In this document: positions 1-8,917 of the stretch, in pieces | Numbering within the stretch: position 1 is the first letter of the stretch | How the letters are laid out: each line of letters begins with the position of its first letter | Assembly (NCBI GenBank): GCA_934141555.1 | Contig: CAKPCK010000006.1 | Coordinates: 25,754-89,753 of the forward strand | Source of the DNA: an uncultured Clostridia bacterium | Lineage (GTDB): Bacteria > Bacillota > Clostridia > TANB77 > CAG-508 | DNA: 64,000 nucleotides | Direction of reading: 5' to 3' | Made by a program: the position numbers and the translations under genes | Notes under the pieces: generated by a model | The model's input: only the letters and a program-made list of their open reading frames with translations | Database searches by the model: none | Told to the model about the DNA's origin: nothing

Positions 1-28
1 GTGTAAGTGCAAAATAAATTACAAATAA

Positions 29-58
29 AATTCTAGGTATAATTCCTAGAATTTTATT
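29..58. terminator. bidirectional hairpin terminator
   Basis: A 9-base inverted repeat (AATTCTAGG / CCTAGAATT) flanked by A-rich and T-rich runs. It can end the minus-strand gene beside it and a plus-strand gene lying to the left of the window. Confidence 0.6.
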
Positions 59-80
59 TGTGAAAAATTGAAAGAAAATT

Positions 81-866
81 TTAAGGGTTATATAAATAAA
101 AAGAATAATTTGGATAAAAAGTATATATATAAGAACCATTATAAATTGAAGAATTATCATCTGATAATGGTATTTCAATATAAATAGGACATCTATATTT
201 ATGACCAAGATTATTTTCGATAATGATATAAAAACTAAAACTGCATTTTAAATCATTTAAGATAATATTACAATCTTTTAAAAGTAGTCCATCATATGAA
301 ATTATATTTTTATTACTTATTGTGTAATCTGAAATTATATCTGAATTTATATAACTTATTGTGATTGGATTGGCACAATTATTGTAAAGAATAGGTTTAG
401 AAAAATCGGCATTATCTTCTGAAGAAATGTCAAAATTTAAACTATTTTGTATTAAATTTTCTTTCGAAAATTCTGGTGTAGAAAAACTTTTTAAGTTTTT
501 ATAATATAAATTTGCATTTCCTAATTTTGGTAAAGTGTTAAATGTAATGTTTTCTATTGACACTGATTTTAAAGTATTTTCCAAATTAAATTCATTTGAA
601 TTATTATCAATAAATATAGCAATATCTGTATATTGTATTAAATTGTGAATTGTTGTAGTGCTATTGGTATTTATTGTTGAATCAGCATTAGCACTACTGA
701 ATAATACAATTTTATTTATTGAAAAAATATTACTTTGTTCAAAATAATTTTCGACTTTTATCTTATTTAAAAATATAGTGTAAACAAGATCACAAAGATA
801 GATTAATAAAATAATCGAAATAATTAATATAATAAAAAATGCCAAAGGTCTTATTTTATTTTTCAT
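81..866 (-). CDS. membrane-anchored hypothetical protein (261 aa)
   Basis: I do not recognise the family. The ATG at 866 was chosen because AGGAGA lies a few bases upstream and the product then begins MKNKIRPLAFF followed by one long hydrophobic segment (about residues 8-28), a signal anchor. The upstream in-frame ATG at 935 has no ribosome site. The remaining ~230 residues are Asn/Ser/Ile-rich and look extracellular, with many predicted short strands and no catalytic motif I can name. It is divergently transcribed from the autolysin gene next to it, so a cell-surface role is an inference from topology and position only. Confidence 0.6.
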   Translation of the reverse strand: MKNKIRPLAFFIILIISIILLIYLCDLVYTIFLNKIKVENYFEQSNIFSINKIVLFSSANADSTINTNSTTTIHNLIQYTDIAIFIDNNSNEFNLENTLKSVSIENITFNTLPKLGNANLYYKNLKSFSTPEFSKENLIQNSLNFDISSEDNADFSKPILYNNCANPITISYINSDIISDYTISNKNIISYDGLLLKDCNIILNDLKCSFSFYIIIENNLGHKYRCPIYIEIPLSDDNSSIYNGSYIYTFYPNYSFYLYNP

Positions 867-944
867 ATGTATCTCCTCAAATATCATAATAATATAAAAT
901 ATTAAATTAAGCAATATATTATTAATAAATTCCAAAAAATTGAA

Positions 945-973
945 TTGACAAAAATTAATATAAATACTAAAAT
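945..973 (+). promoter_or_regulatory. sigma-A-type promoter for the autolysin gene
   Basis: TTGACA at 945-950 and TAAAAT at 968-973, 17-base spacer. Confidence 0.65.
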
Positions 974-1028
974 TATAATAAGATTATTTATTTTTTGAAA
1001 GGGGAAAGTTATATACTAACGAAAAAAT

Positions 1029-2198
1029 ATGAATTTTAGAAAAAGAAAAATATTATTTATAATTTTTAGCGGAGTAATATTTTTAATAGCATATATAATC
1101 TGTAAATATTTTAATACTGAAGTGGTATATGCCAATTATAATGATACAAATTATGTCAAAATTTCTAATGCGTCTCCTGTTGATATTGAAAATATAATAA
1201 TGCAAAATAATAAAACAAATAAAGAAAAAATTGTAACTGAAGAGATAAACATAGAATACATAACTGAATATAAAAATAACAATAAACTTCCAAAAGGTAC
1301 AATGCAGGTTATTCAAGAAGGAAGAACTGGAAAACAACAGATAACAAAAAAAATAACATTTGACGAAAATGGAACTGAACAGGTTCAAGAATTAAGTTCT
1401 ATAACAATAGTAAGTCCTGCTAATAAAATTATAGAGATTGGAACATCAACATCACGTAAAGCATATAAGATTTCAAAAGGAAGCGAAGTTTTTATAACTT
1501 CAGATAGTGCTGAAATAAAAGCGGAAAATAATGAACAGAGCAGAAAAATAACAACTTTATTTAGGAATACAAAATTAAAAGTTTTGGAAATTGATGATGA
1601 GTGGTGTAAAGTTTTAGTAAATAAACAATATGGATGGATAAAATTAGAAAATATTTCTAGTATATATGACAGTTCAACATATGAAGAAAAAACACAAAAT
1701 GTAGGAACATGTGAATTTAATATGGCTTTGAATAAACCAAGTGGATTAAGTTTAGAACAATTTCAAAAAATATTGACAGATGATAAAGATAAAAATAATA
1801 TTTTTCAAAATAATGCAGAATATTTTTATTATATCGAAAAAGAATATAATATAAATGGAGTTTTTATTGCAGCAATCGGTATTCATGAAAGTGGTTGGGG
1901 AAAATCTAAAATAGCAATTAATAAAAAAAATCTTTTTGGATATAGAGCATATGATTCTAGTCCATATAGTAGTGCCAGTGAATTTGATACATATGCTGAA
2001 GGGATAGATCTTATTGCTAGAGTATTAGTTAAATATTATTTAAACCCTAAAGGAACTTCAATTTATAATGGAGAAAAAGCAATTGGAACATATTATAATG
2101 GAAATACTTTAACAGCAGTAAATCAAAAATATGCTAGTGATTCCAACTGGGCAGAAAAAGTATATAATTATATGGAATATTTATATAAAAAAATATAA
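1029..2198 (+). CDS. G5-SH3-glucosaminidase cell-wall hydrolase
   Basis: Secreted or anchored peptidoglycan hydrolase of 389 aa. Residues ~8-25 are a hydrophobic signal anchor. A G5 domain follows at ~70-140 (EEINIEYITEYKNN ... IEIGT), then a bacterial SH3 domain at ~148-215 (VLEIDDEWCKV, YGWIKLENI), and a C-terminal glucosaminidase domain at ~245-389 with the family's catalytic region AIGIHESGWGKSKIA and the NLFGYRAYD loop. By family knowledge it cleaves the GlcNAc-MurNAc backbone during growth or separation. No strong ribosome site sits directly before the ATG; GAAAGGGGAAAG lies ~20 bases upstream. It is a single-gene unit with its own promoter and terminator. Confidence 0.85.
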   Translation: MNFRKRKILFIIFSGVIFLIAYIICKYFNTEVVYANYNDTNYVKISNASPVDIENIIMQNNKTNKEKIVTEEINIEYITEYKNNNKLPKGTMQVIQEGRTGKQQITKKITFDENGTEQVQELSSITIVSPANKIIEIGTSTSRKAYKISKGSEVFITSDSAEIKAENNEQSRKITTLFRNTKLKVLEIDDEWCKVLVNKQYGWIKLENISSIYDSSTYEEKTQNVGTCEFNMALNKPSGLSLEQFQKILTDDKDKNNIFQNNAEYFYYIEKEYNINGVFIAAIGIHESGWGKSKIAINKKNLFGYRAYDSSPYSSASEFDTYAEGIDLIARVLVKYYLNPKGTSIYNGEKAIGTYYNGNTLTAVNQKYASDSNWAEKVYNYMEYLYKKI

Positions 2199-2230
2199 AA
2201 AATAGCAAGAAATAACTTGCTATTTTTTTT
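2197..2230 (+). terminator. rho-independent terminator
   Basis: AATAGCAAG / CTTGCTATT stem, 6-base loop, then a run of eight T. Confidence 0.85.
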
Positions 2231-2284
2231 ATTCTAGTGTATGATATATAAGTAAAAATAACAAAAATTAGAAAGGATATATAT

Positions 2285-2698
2285 ATGAAGAAAGTTGCAA
2301 CAATCACTGTAATGATATTAATAATATTATTAACTTTTGGATGGACAAGAGCTTTTGCTGACACAACAAATACTAATATAATAGATGAAGAGAATGAAAG
2401 TCAATTAATTAAAATAAAGGAAAATGCATCAAAATCTATAGATGATTATAAAGAAAAGTATGGATCAGATGCATATGGAATTACTGCATATGTTTTAAAT
2501 ATAATTAGAATTTATAGTATTCCATTTTGCTTTTTAGGAATTGCAATTAGTGCAATTTATCAATATGTTATAGGAATAAGAAAATTAGATACACAAGAAA
2601 AAGGCTTAATTACAATGATATCATTTATAACGATTTTAGTGATATGCCAAATTTTGCCATTAGCCTTTGCTATTGTTGTGAAATTTGGAAGGGGGTAA
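2285..2698 (+). CDS. VirB2/TrbC-like small membrane protein
   Basis: 137 aa with a clear Sec-type signal (MKKVATIT..., cleavage likely after FAFA at ~25), a charged linker, and two hydrophobic segments (about residues 70-95 and 108-133) separated by a short basic loop (IGIRKLDTQEK). This architecture matches pilin-like VirB2/TrbC or PrgI-type membrane proteins; no specific signature proves it. It starts 4 bases before the next gene and is probably cotranscribed with the CpaE-like and GAF genes, which supports a surface or secretion-linked role by inference. Confidence 0.55.
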   Translation: MKKVATITVMILIILLTFGWTRAFADTTNTNIIDEENESQLIKIKENASKSIDDYKEKYGSDAYGITAYVLNIIRIYSIPFCFLGIAISAIYQYVIGIRKLDTQEKGLITMISFITILVICQILPLAFAIVVKFGRG

Positions 2699-2701
2699 CA
2701 A

Positions 2702-5059
2702 ATGAAAGTTTTATTTGCAGTTAGCAATGATAAGATGTCAGAAGCAATAGTAAAACAATATGAAAAACAATATAAAGAAATTATTTCATCTAAAAATGTT
2801 TATTATTTTAATGCAATTTTAAAAGAATTACAAAGAGATAAATCATATGATAGAGTTGTTATAAGTGAAGACCTAGAACAATATACAAACTCAGATTATG
2901 AACAGATGGATAATTTTATATTTGGAAGATTAGATAGTATAAGTGATGAAGCCTCAAATTTAAAAGGAGAGGATATTCCAATTATTTTAATTTGTGAAGA
3001 AAGAAGAACAAAAGGTGAAGAAATTTTAGTTAAGATATTTGGTATAGGAATATATAATGCTATAATCGGAAGTGATAGAAGCATAAATGAAGTATGTAGA
3101 TTAATAAATAGACCACGTTCAAAAAAAGAGGCTAAAATATACTATAAAATAGATTCAGAAGATGTTCTTTATGAAAAAAATGTAGAAAATGATGTAAGCG
3201 AATTAGAGATTCAAAATATATTAGCACATTATAAAAAAATTGGAAATGATGAGCAAAAAATTGTAGATAGTTTTGATAGTATAGCATCACAATATAATAA
3301 TATACAATTAAAAATAATTTGCAAATTTTTGCCATTAAATGTTAGAGCTGTCTTAGAAGAAAAATCAGAAAAATATTTAAGTGTTTTTGCATATGGTTCA
3401 AGTATAACAGACAAGATGAGAGTAGATAGTAAAGAGCAAAGAAAAATAGGAAAGTCTAGAACTTTAAAAAAATCTACTGATAATCCAAAATCTGGAACAA
3501 GTGAAATAATGTTAGGAAATTTGGAAAATAATAATTTAAAAGAACCAGTTGTTATTCCATCTGCTATTGGCTCAAATACAAAGAAAATAGTAAAAAATAA
3601 TATAGAGCCAGAACCAGAAAAAGAGAATATACAAGACTTAAATTATTATCCAACAGAAATTCAAGAAGATGAAGAAATTAATGAAGAAAATGATCATGAA
3701 ATAGAAAATGATAATCAAGAAGAAATTGTTCAACCAGTAAAAAGAGGAAGAGGAAGACCAAAGAAAGTTGTTACTGAACCTGTAGAACAAGCTCCAAAAA
3801 GAAGAAGAGGACGTCCAAGAAAAAATGAAGTAGCTGATAGTAATATATTACCTGGAGTTGAAAGTATAGACGAAAAAGAAGAAAATGTATTGCCAGGATT
3901 TGAAGATGAAGACGAAAAATATGAAAATGTATTACCAGGATTTGGAGAAGAAGATGAAGAGACTTTACCAGGACTTGAAGATGAAGAAATAGACGAAAAA
4001 TATGAAAGTACTTTGCCAGGTTTTGAAGATGTAGATAAAGTAGAAGAAAGAAATTTATCAACATTTGAAAACACAAATAAAAAGGAAGAAGTAATTTCAG
4101 AAGTAAAAAATGTTAATAATAATGATGCAAACATATCTATGGGATTGAATAATATTAATACAATCCAAGAATATGAAGAATTAGATATGAATAGAATATT
4201 GTCTTCAGGACAAAAAATGGTTGCATTTGTTGGAACAAGTAAAAATGGAACATCATTTTTAGTTAATAATGTTGCAGAAATATTAGCAATGAATAATGTA
4301 AAGACAGCTATATTAGATTTAACTCAAAATAGAAATGCATATTATATTTATACTAAAAATGAAGAAGATTTAAGAGTAAAAGCAAATGATTGTATAAAAA
4401 AATTAAAAAATGGAATTGCAAATGGAGTGGAAGTACACAAAAATTTAACTGTTTATACATCTGCATTTGATGTTGATGAAATTGAAAATGTTGAACCAAT
4501 AGTTGAAACTTTATTAAAAGAACATGACATAATATTGTTAGATTGTGATTTTAATACACCAGATAGATATTTTAAATATTCACAAGAAATATATATTGTA
4601 CAATCTATGGATATTCTTACAATCCAACCACTTACATTATTTTTAAGAAAATTAAGTGATAAAGGATATCTTGAAGAAAGCAAAATAAGAGTAGTTTTAA
4701 ATAAATATATAAGAACTAAAGAATTAAATGAAGATATATTAGTTGGAGGAATATCAATATATAATGATGCAGGAATGACAGTTAGAAAAGAATTATTTAA
4801 TAGAAGAACAGTAAAAAGAATTACAATACCATTTGAAGTTGAAACTTATTTGAGATATTTAAATGGTTTAGTTATTTGTGATGTATCATTAAAAGGATAT
4901 TCAAAAAAACTTTTACAAAGTCTAAAACAATTAGCAACACTTGTATATAGTAATTCTAATTCAGGACAATCAGGAAAATATGTGCCACCATCAGCAAAAA
5001 ATAGTACATTTTCACCAAGTATGAATAGTACACTTGAACAAATGAGCAAACGATATTAA
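2702..5059 (+). CDS. CpaE/MinD-like protein with AT-hooks and acidic repeats
   Basis: 785 aa in three parts. The N-terminal ~150 residues look receiver-like (MKVLFAVSNDKMSEAIVK, alternating strands and helices), as in CpaE. The middle holds two AT-hook-like basic motifs (KRGRGRPKK at ~348, KRRRGRPRK at ~367) followed by tandem acidic repeats around LPGFEDEDEK. The C-terminal ~280 residues resemble a SIMIBI-class ATPase (MVAFVGTSKNGTSFLVNN at ~503, DIILLDCDF), but the P-loop has lost the conserved GK lysine (KNGTS), so ATP hydrolysis is doubtful. Likely a scaffold or localisation factor; possible DNA contact through the AT-hooks is inference. It lies between a VirB2-like gene and a GAF/GGDEF gene. 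Confidence 0.65.
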   Translation: MKVLFAVSNDKMSEAIVKQYEKQYKEIISSKNVYYFNAILKELQRDKSYDRVVISEDLEQYTNSDYEQMDNFIFGRLDSISDEASNLKGEDIPIILICEERRTKGEEILVKIFGIGIYNAIIGSDRSINEVCRLINRPRSKKEAKIYYKIDSEDVLYEKNVENDVSELEIQNILAHYKKIGNDEQKIVDSFDSIASQYNNIQLKIICKFLPLNVRAVLEEKSEKYLSVFAYGSSITDKMRVDSKEQRKIGKSRTLKKSTDNPKSGTSEIMLGNLENNNLKEPVVIPSAIGSNTKKIVKNNIEPEPEKENIQDLNYYPTEIQEDEEINEENDHEIENDNQEEIVQPVKRGRGRPKKVVTEPVEQAPKRRRGRPRKNEVADSNILPGVESIDEKEENVLPGFEDEDEKYENVLPGFGEEDEETLPGLEDEEIDEKYESTLPGFEDVDKVEERNLSTFENTNKKEEVISEVKNVNNNDANISMGLNNINTIQEYEELDMNRILSSGQKMVAFVGTSKNGTSFLVNNVAEILAMNNVKTAILDLTQNRNAYYIYTKNEEDLRVKANDCIKKLKNGIANGVEVHKNLTVYTSAFDVDEIENVEPIVETLLKEHDIILLDCDFNTPDRYFKYSQEIYIVQSMDILTIQPLTLFLRKLSDKGYLEESKIRVVLNKYIRTKELNEDILVGGISIYNDAGMTVRKELFNRRTVKRITIPFEVETYLRYLNGLVICDVSLKGYSKKLLQSLKQLATLVYSNSNSGQSGKYVPPSAKNSTFSPSMNSTLEQMSKRY
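3842..4080 (+). repeat. tandem acidic LPGFE-type coding repeats
   Basis: Six imperfect in-frame units of about 10-15 codons, each with an LPG core (ILPGVE, VLPGFE, VLPGFG, TLPGLE, TLPGFE, then a decayed LSTFE) followed by Asp/Glu and an EKxE tail. They form a disordered acidic linker straight after the AT-hooks. Confidence 0.8.
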
Positions 5060-5079
5060 TATTGGAGGGAAAATAATAA

Positions 5080-6210
5080 ATGATAATAATAATAGTAATA
5101 TTAGTGGCAATTGTTATGGGATTACTTATTTATAATGTACAAATTCATAAAAAAATACAAGAATTTAATAGTTTACAAAGACAAGCAAACAATTTGAGAG
5201 TTTTACAAGATTTTTTGAGTACAATAGGTGAAACATCATCAGTAGATGAAAAAATACAAAAAATAAATAATATTTTAATTGAAAAATATGAAATAAAGTA
5301 TTCTACAATTGTTGTATTTGATGGTGCAGAATATCAAATAAAAGCAACAAATGTTGATAAAAAACATTGGCAAACATTAAGAACATTACAAGATGTTCCA
5401 ATATTTAAAGATAGTATAGCAACTGCAACTCCTAAATATATAACAATAAATAATGAAAATGAAAAATTACCATATCAGACAATGGAGTTTGCTAGAGCAA
5501 AATCAGCAATATTTTTCCCAATATATGAGGACAATGTTTATATTGGATATTGGATAATTGAAAGTGGTGTTGCACATGATTTTGATAATATTGATACAAC
5601 AATATTTGAAGTTGTAAAAGATAATATTGTATCAGTTTTAAAAACAGTAGTACACCAAAGAACATTAGAAGCAATTGTAAGAAAAGATTTATTTACAGGA
5701 TTATATTCTGAAGAATATTTATATGGAGAAGGAAAGAAAAGTATAGACAAATATACTACATCTGCTGTTTGTATGTTTAGAATTGCTAATATTGAAGAAA
5801 TAAATGAAAGATATTCAAGAAAATTAGGAAATCAAGTTATTATAGATGTTAGTGATTTTATAAAGAAAAATATTTCAAGTGAGTATATATTTATTAGATA
5901 TATGGGACCAAAATTTGTAATTGTATTTTCAGGTGTTTCAACAGATTCAGTAATAGACTTTATTACAAATATACAGACAAATGCAGAAAAAATGCAAATT
6001 TCTCTTGTAGAAAATTTCCAAGAAGTTAATTTAGAAGAAAGTGTGAAGAAAACTGCAAAGAAAAAGGAAAAGCCTCAACAAGTTAGCCCTAAATTAAATT
6101 TTGTTGTTACTACATATTATAAAGGAACTGGAATGGAAGAAGTTCTAAAAAAGCTTGAACAATATCTTGATAGTTGTGACAAAAATGAACATAGTATAAC
6201 TTCAATTTAA
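5080..6210 (+). CDS. membrane GAF protein with degenerate GGDEF domain
   Basis: 376 aa. One N-terminal membrane helix (IIIVILVAIVMGLLIYNV) precedes a short coiled region, a GAF-like sensory domain (~35-190; AIFFPIYEDNVYIGYWIIES is split here by the core strand), and a GGDEF-fold domain (~200-300). The catalytic GGDEF motif is replaced by MGPKF, so cyclic-di-GMP synthesis is not expected; a binding or scaffolding role is more likely. RBS GGAGGG sits 10 bases before the ATG. It follows the CpaE-like gene and precedes ireB in the same direction with short gaps, so the run may be one transcription unit. Confidence 0.65.
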   Translation: MIIIIVILVAIVMGLLIYNVQIHKKIQEFNSLQRQANNLRVLQDFLSTIGETSSVDEKIQKINNILIEKYEIKYSTIVVFDGAEYQIKATNVDKKHWQTLRTLQDVPIFKDSIATATPKYITINNENEKLPYQTMEFARAKSAIFFPIYEDNVYIGYWIIESGVAHDFDNIDTTIFEVVKDNIVSVLKTVVHQRTLEAIVRKDLFTGLYSEEYLYGEGKKSIDKYTTSAVCMFRIANIEEINERYSRKLGNQVIIDVSDFIKKNISSEYIFIRYMGPKFVIVFSGVSTDSVIDFITNIQTNAEKMQISLVENFQEVNLEESVKKTAKKKEKPQQVSPKLNFVVTTYYKGTGMEEVLKKLEQYLDSCDKNEHSITSI

Positions 6211-6237
6211 AATTATTTAAAAAGGAAGGTAAAGTTA

Positions 6238-6492
6238 ATGGATTTTGATAAAACAATGAGTTTTAATTTTGAAAAAGAAAAAAATGAAAAGGCAAAAGAA
6301 ACTTTGAAAGAAGTTTATGAAGCCCTTGTTGAAAAAGGATATAATCCAATCAATCAAATTGTTGGATATATATTATCTGGAGATCCAACATATATTACTA
6401 GTCATAATAATGCTAGAAATAAAATAAGAGCTATCGAAAGAGATGAATTACTTGAAAAAATGGTTAGAGCTTTTATTGAAGTAGATGATTAA
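6238..6492 (+). CDS. ireB: IreB family regulatory phosphoprotein
   Basis: 84 aa, the usual size for the family (formerly DUF965, YrzL). The conserved core NPINQIVGYILSGDPTYIT is present. In Enterococcus, IreB is phosphorylated by the Ser/Thr kinase IreK and negatively affects cephalosporin resistance; its biochemical job is not settled. RBS AAGGAAGG just upstream. Conserved neighbour order ireB-ruvX-DUF1292 as in many Firmicutes. Confidence 0.92.
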   Translation: MDFDKTMSFNFEKEKNEKAKETLKEVYEALVEKGYNPINQIVGYILSGDPTYITSHNNARNKIRAIERDELLEKMVRAFIEVDD

Positions 6493-6522
6493 TAGAAAAA
6501 CTTGGAAGGAATATAGCATTAT

Positions 6523-6960
6523 ATGAAAAGAATTTTAGGAATTGACTATGGTGATGCGAGAACTGGAATTGCAATAACTGATGCATTAAATATAACAGCA
6601 CAGGGATTAGAAACAATATATAATAAAGGTTCTGATAAAGTTATATTGAAGAGATTGGATGAAATATTTTTAAAATATGAAGTTGATACACTTGTTATAG
6701 GAAGACCTATAAATATGAATGGAACTGAGTCTGAAAGGACAGAAATAACAGATAAATTTATTCATAAATTAAAATGTAAATATAATAATTTAAAAATAGA
6801 AACAATTGATGAAAGATTAACTACAGTAGCTGCCCATAAAACAATGAACTTACTAGAAGTTAATAAGTATAAAAAAAGGAATATAGTAGATACTATATCT
6901 GCAGTATATATTCTAGAAACATATTTAAATAAAATAAAGATGGATAAAAGTGTTAATTAA
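6523..6960 (+). CDS. ruvX: Holliday junction resolvase-like RuvX / pre-16S rRNA nuclease YqgF
   Basis: 145 aa, full length. RNase H-like fold with first acidic residue in GIDYGDARTGIA, the middle motif VIGRPINMNGTES, and the later DERLTTVAA and DTISAVYILETYL motifs. Members process the 5' end of 16S rRNA and have been proposed to act on Holliday junctions. RBS TTGGAAGGA upstream. It sits between ireB and the DUF1292 gene as expected. Confidence 0.93.
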   Translation: MKRILGIDYGDARTGIAITDALNITAQGLETIYNKGSDKVILKRLDEIFLKYEVDTLVIGRPINMNGTESERTEITDKFIHKLKCKYNNLKIETIDERLTTVAAHKTMNLLEVNKYKKRNIVDTISAVYILETYLNKIKMDKSVN

Positions 6961-7002
6961 ATTTATAATATATAAAATGTTTTAGAAAGGAAGGATTAAA
7001 TT

Positions 7003-7302
7003 ATGGAAAATGAAGAAATGGACAATATAATAACATTAAATGATGAGGAAGGAAAAGAAATAAAATTTGAATTTTTAGATTTAGTAGAATTAGACGATGA
7101 AGAATATGTAGTATTATTACCAGTTGCCGAAGAAGGAGAAGAAGAAGGAGGAGAAGTAGTTATACTAAAACTAGAAGATACTGATGATGATTCAGATGAA
7201 GAATCTTATGTTGGTGTTGAAAATGAAGAAATATTAAATAAAGTATTTCAAATATTTAAAGAAAAATATAAAGATGAATTTAATTTTGTAGATGAGGACT
7301 AA
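7003..7302 (+). CDS. DUF1292 family protein
   Basis: 99 aa, very acidic. Matches the DUF1292 (YrzB-like) pattern: ITLNDEEGKEIKFEFLDLVEL, YVVLLPV and a C-terminal VFQIFKEKY. Function unknown. Third gene of the ireB-ruvX cluster, preceded by AGAAAGGAAGG and followed by a terminator. Confidence 0.88.
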   Translation: MENEEMDNIITLNDEEGKEIKFEFLDLVELDDEEYVVLLPVAEEGEEEGGEVVILKLEDTDDDSDEESYVGVENEEILNKVFQIFKEKYKDEFNFVDED

Positions 7303-7307
7303 ACAAA

Positions 7308-7353
7308 AGTTGGTATGGAAAAACGAGGTATTTTTCTACATACCATCTTTTTA
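7308..7353 (+). terminator. rho-independent terminator
   Basis: TTGGTATG / CATACCAT outer stem with an internal AAAAA...TTTTT stem, then a T-rich tail. Confidence 0.75.
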
Positions 7354-7391
7354 TTTATATAAAACATATGAAATGAAAGGAAAATCAAAGT

Positions 7392-7877
7392 ATGAGTTTT
7401 GGAACTTTATTAATAATAATGTTTATGGTAATGTTTTGGCTATTTAGAGCAATTGTTGCACTTTGTATGCAATTTTCTATTGATTTAATTGGAATTGTAT
7501 CATATAATTTAACATTTGAAATAATAATATCATTTATTACTTTTATCTGTATATTATTGGTAATAAAAAGAAATCTTATTGGAGGATTAGCATATTTTTT
7601 GATATATGGGATGTATTATGGCCAACATTTATTTAGTTCAATAATTTCACTTATTAATGGTGGAACATTAACTATGGATTTGAGTGCAAATTTAGTATGT
7701 GATTTAATGGCAGTTGCATTAGCATTTTTCTGTTTATTTGATATTCTTTTAGATAAAAATAGAAAAGCAAATCCTAAAGATAAGAAAACAGATTGGTATT
7801 TTAACAATAAAAATTATGATGAAGAATTGAAAAAAAGAGATTCAAGAGAAGATAAAAATGAGTATAAATATTATTAA
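7392..7877 (+). CDS. polytopic membrane hypothetical protein
   Basis: 161 aa with about four hydrophobic segments (residues ~4-25, 35-58, 63-85, 98-120) and a charged, lysine-rich cytoplasmic tail (KNRKANPKDKK). I do not recognise the family. RBS GAAAGGAAAA upstream. It is bracketed by two terminators, so it is its own unit. Confidence 0.6.
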   Translation: MSFGTLLIIMFMVMFWLFRAIVALCMQFSIDLIGIVSYNLTFEIIISFITFICILLVIKRNLIGGLAYFLIYGMYYGQHLFSSIISLINGGTLTMDLSANLVCDLMAVALAFFCLFDILLDKNRKANPKDKKTDWYFNNKNYDEELKKRDSREDKNEYKYY

Positions 7878-7883
7878 TAATTA

Positions 7884-7931
7884 AAGAAAAAGAATTTTTT
7901 TTCACATATTTAGTGAGAATAATTCTTTTTT
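7884..7931 (+). terminator. rho-independent terminator
   Basis: AAAAAGAATT / AATTCTTTTT stem ending in a run of T, directly after the membrane gene. Confidence 0.75.
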
Positions 7932-8002
7932 TATTTACATAAACTATTTTCAAAAAAGAAGATATATGATATAATTTTCTAGTATTAGAAAGAAGGAAAA
8001 AA

Positions 8003-8896
8003 ATGAACGAAAATAAAACAAATATTAACTGGTTCCCAGGCCACATGGCAAAAACCAGAAGACAAATAACAGAAGATTTAAAAATGATAGATGTAGTAGT
8101 AGAGGTGCTTGATGCACGTATACCAAATTCAAGTCAAAATCCAGATATAAGAAAAATAACAGATAATAAGAAAAAAGTAATAGTACTAAATAAATATGAT
8201 TTAGCTGATAAAAATAAAACTGAACTTTGGATAGAATATTTTAATAAAAAAGGTCAGAAAGTAGTATTAGCAGATTCATTAACAGGTAAAGGAATAAATG
8301 AAACAACAAGACAAATTCAAAAAATAATGGAAGATGATATGCAGAAAATGGCTGATAAGGGACGTATTGGAAGAAAAATAAGAGTAATGATTGTTGGAAT
8401 TCCAAATGTAGGAAAATCATCATTTATAAATAGAATATCAAAGAAAACATCAGCAGAGGTAGGAAATAAACCAGGTGTAACAAAGCAAAAACAATGGATA
8501 CGAATAAATGATAAAATAGAATTATTAGATACACCAGGTGTATTATGGCCAAAATTTGAAAATGAAAAAGTTGCTATGAATTTGGCGATAACAGGAACAA
8601 TAAAAGATGATATATTAGAACTAACAGAAGTTGCATATACATTAACTAAATTTATGTTAGAAAATTATAAGTTAAATTTATTACAAAGATATTCTCTAAA
8701 TGAAGAACAAATAGATGAAATTTTAAATCAAGAACAAGCTGAAAATGAGAATATATATGAAATTATGCAATTAATAGGTAAAAAAAGAGGAGCAATATTA
8801 GGTGGAAGAGTTGATGATGAAAGAACATCAAAACTTATATTAGATGATTTTAGAAGTGGGAAACTTGGAAACATTACATTAGAAATGCCATTATAA
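8003..8896 (+). CDS. rbgA: ribosome biogenesis GTPase A
   Basis: 297 aa, full-length RbgA/YlqF. Circularly permuted GTPase: NKYDLAD (G4) comes before GIPNVGKSSFINR (G1) and LLDTPGVLWPK (G3). The N-terminal NINWFPGHMAKT is diagnostic. Known to act late in 50S assembly, helping uL16 and other late proteins join. RBS AGAAAGAAGGA upstream. Followed at 21 bases by the DUF6873-like gene. Confidence 0.95.
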   Translation: MNENKTNINWFPGHMAKTRRQITEDLKMIDVVVEVLDARIPNSSQNPDIRKITDNKKKVIVLNKYDLADKNKTELWIEYFNKKGQKVVLADSLTGKGINETTRQIQKIMEDDMQKMADKGRIGRKIRVMIVGIPNVGKSSFINRISKKTSAEVGNKPGVTKQKQWIRINDKIELLDTPGVLWPKFENEKVAMNLAITGTIKDDILELTEVAYTLTKFMLENYKLNLLQRYSLNEEQIDEILNQEQAENENIYEIMQLIGKKRGAILGGRVDDERTSKLILDDFRSGKLGNITLEMPL

Positions 8897-8917
8897 TGGA
8901 GGAATATTATTAAAATA

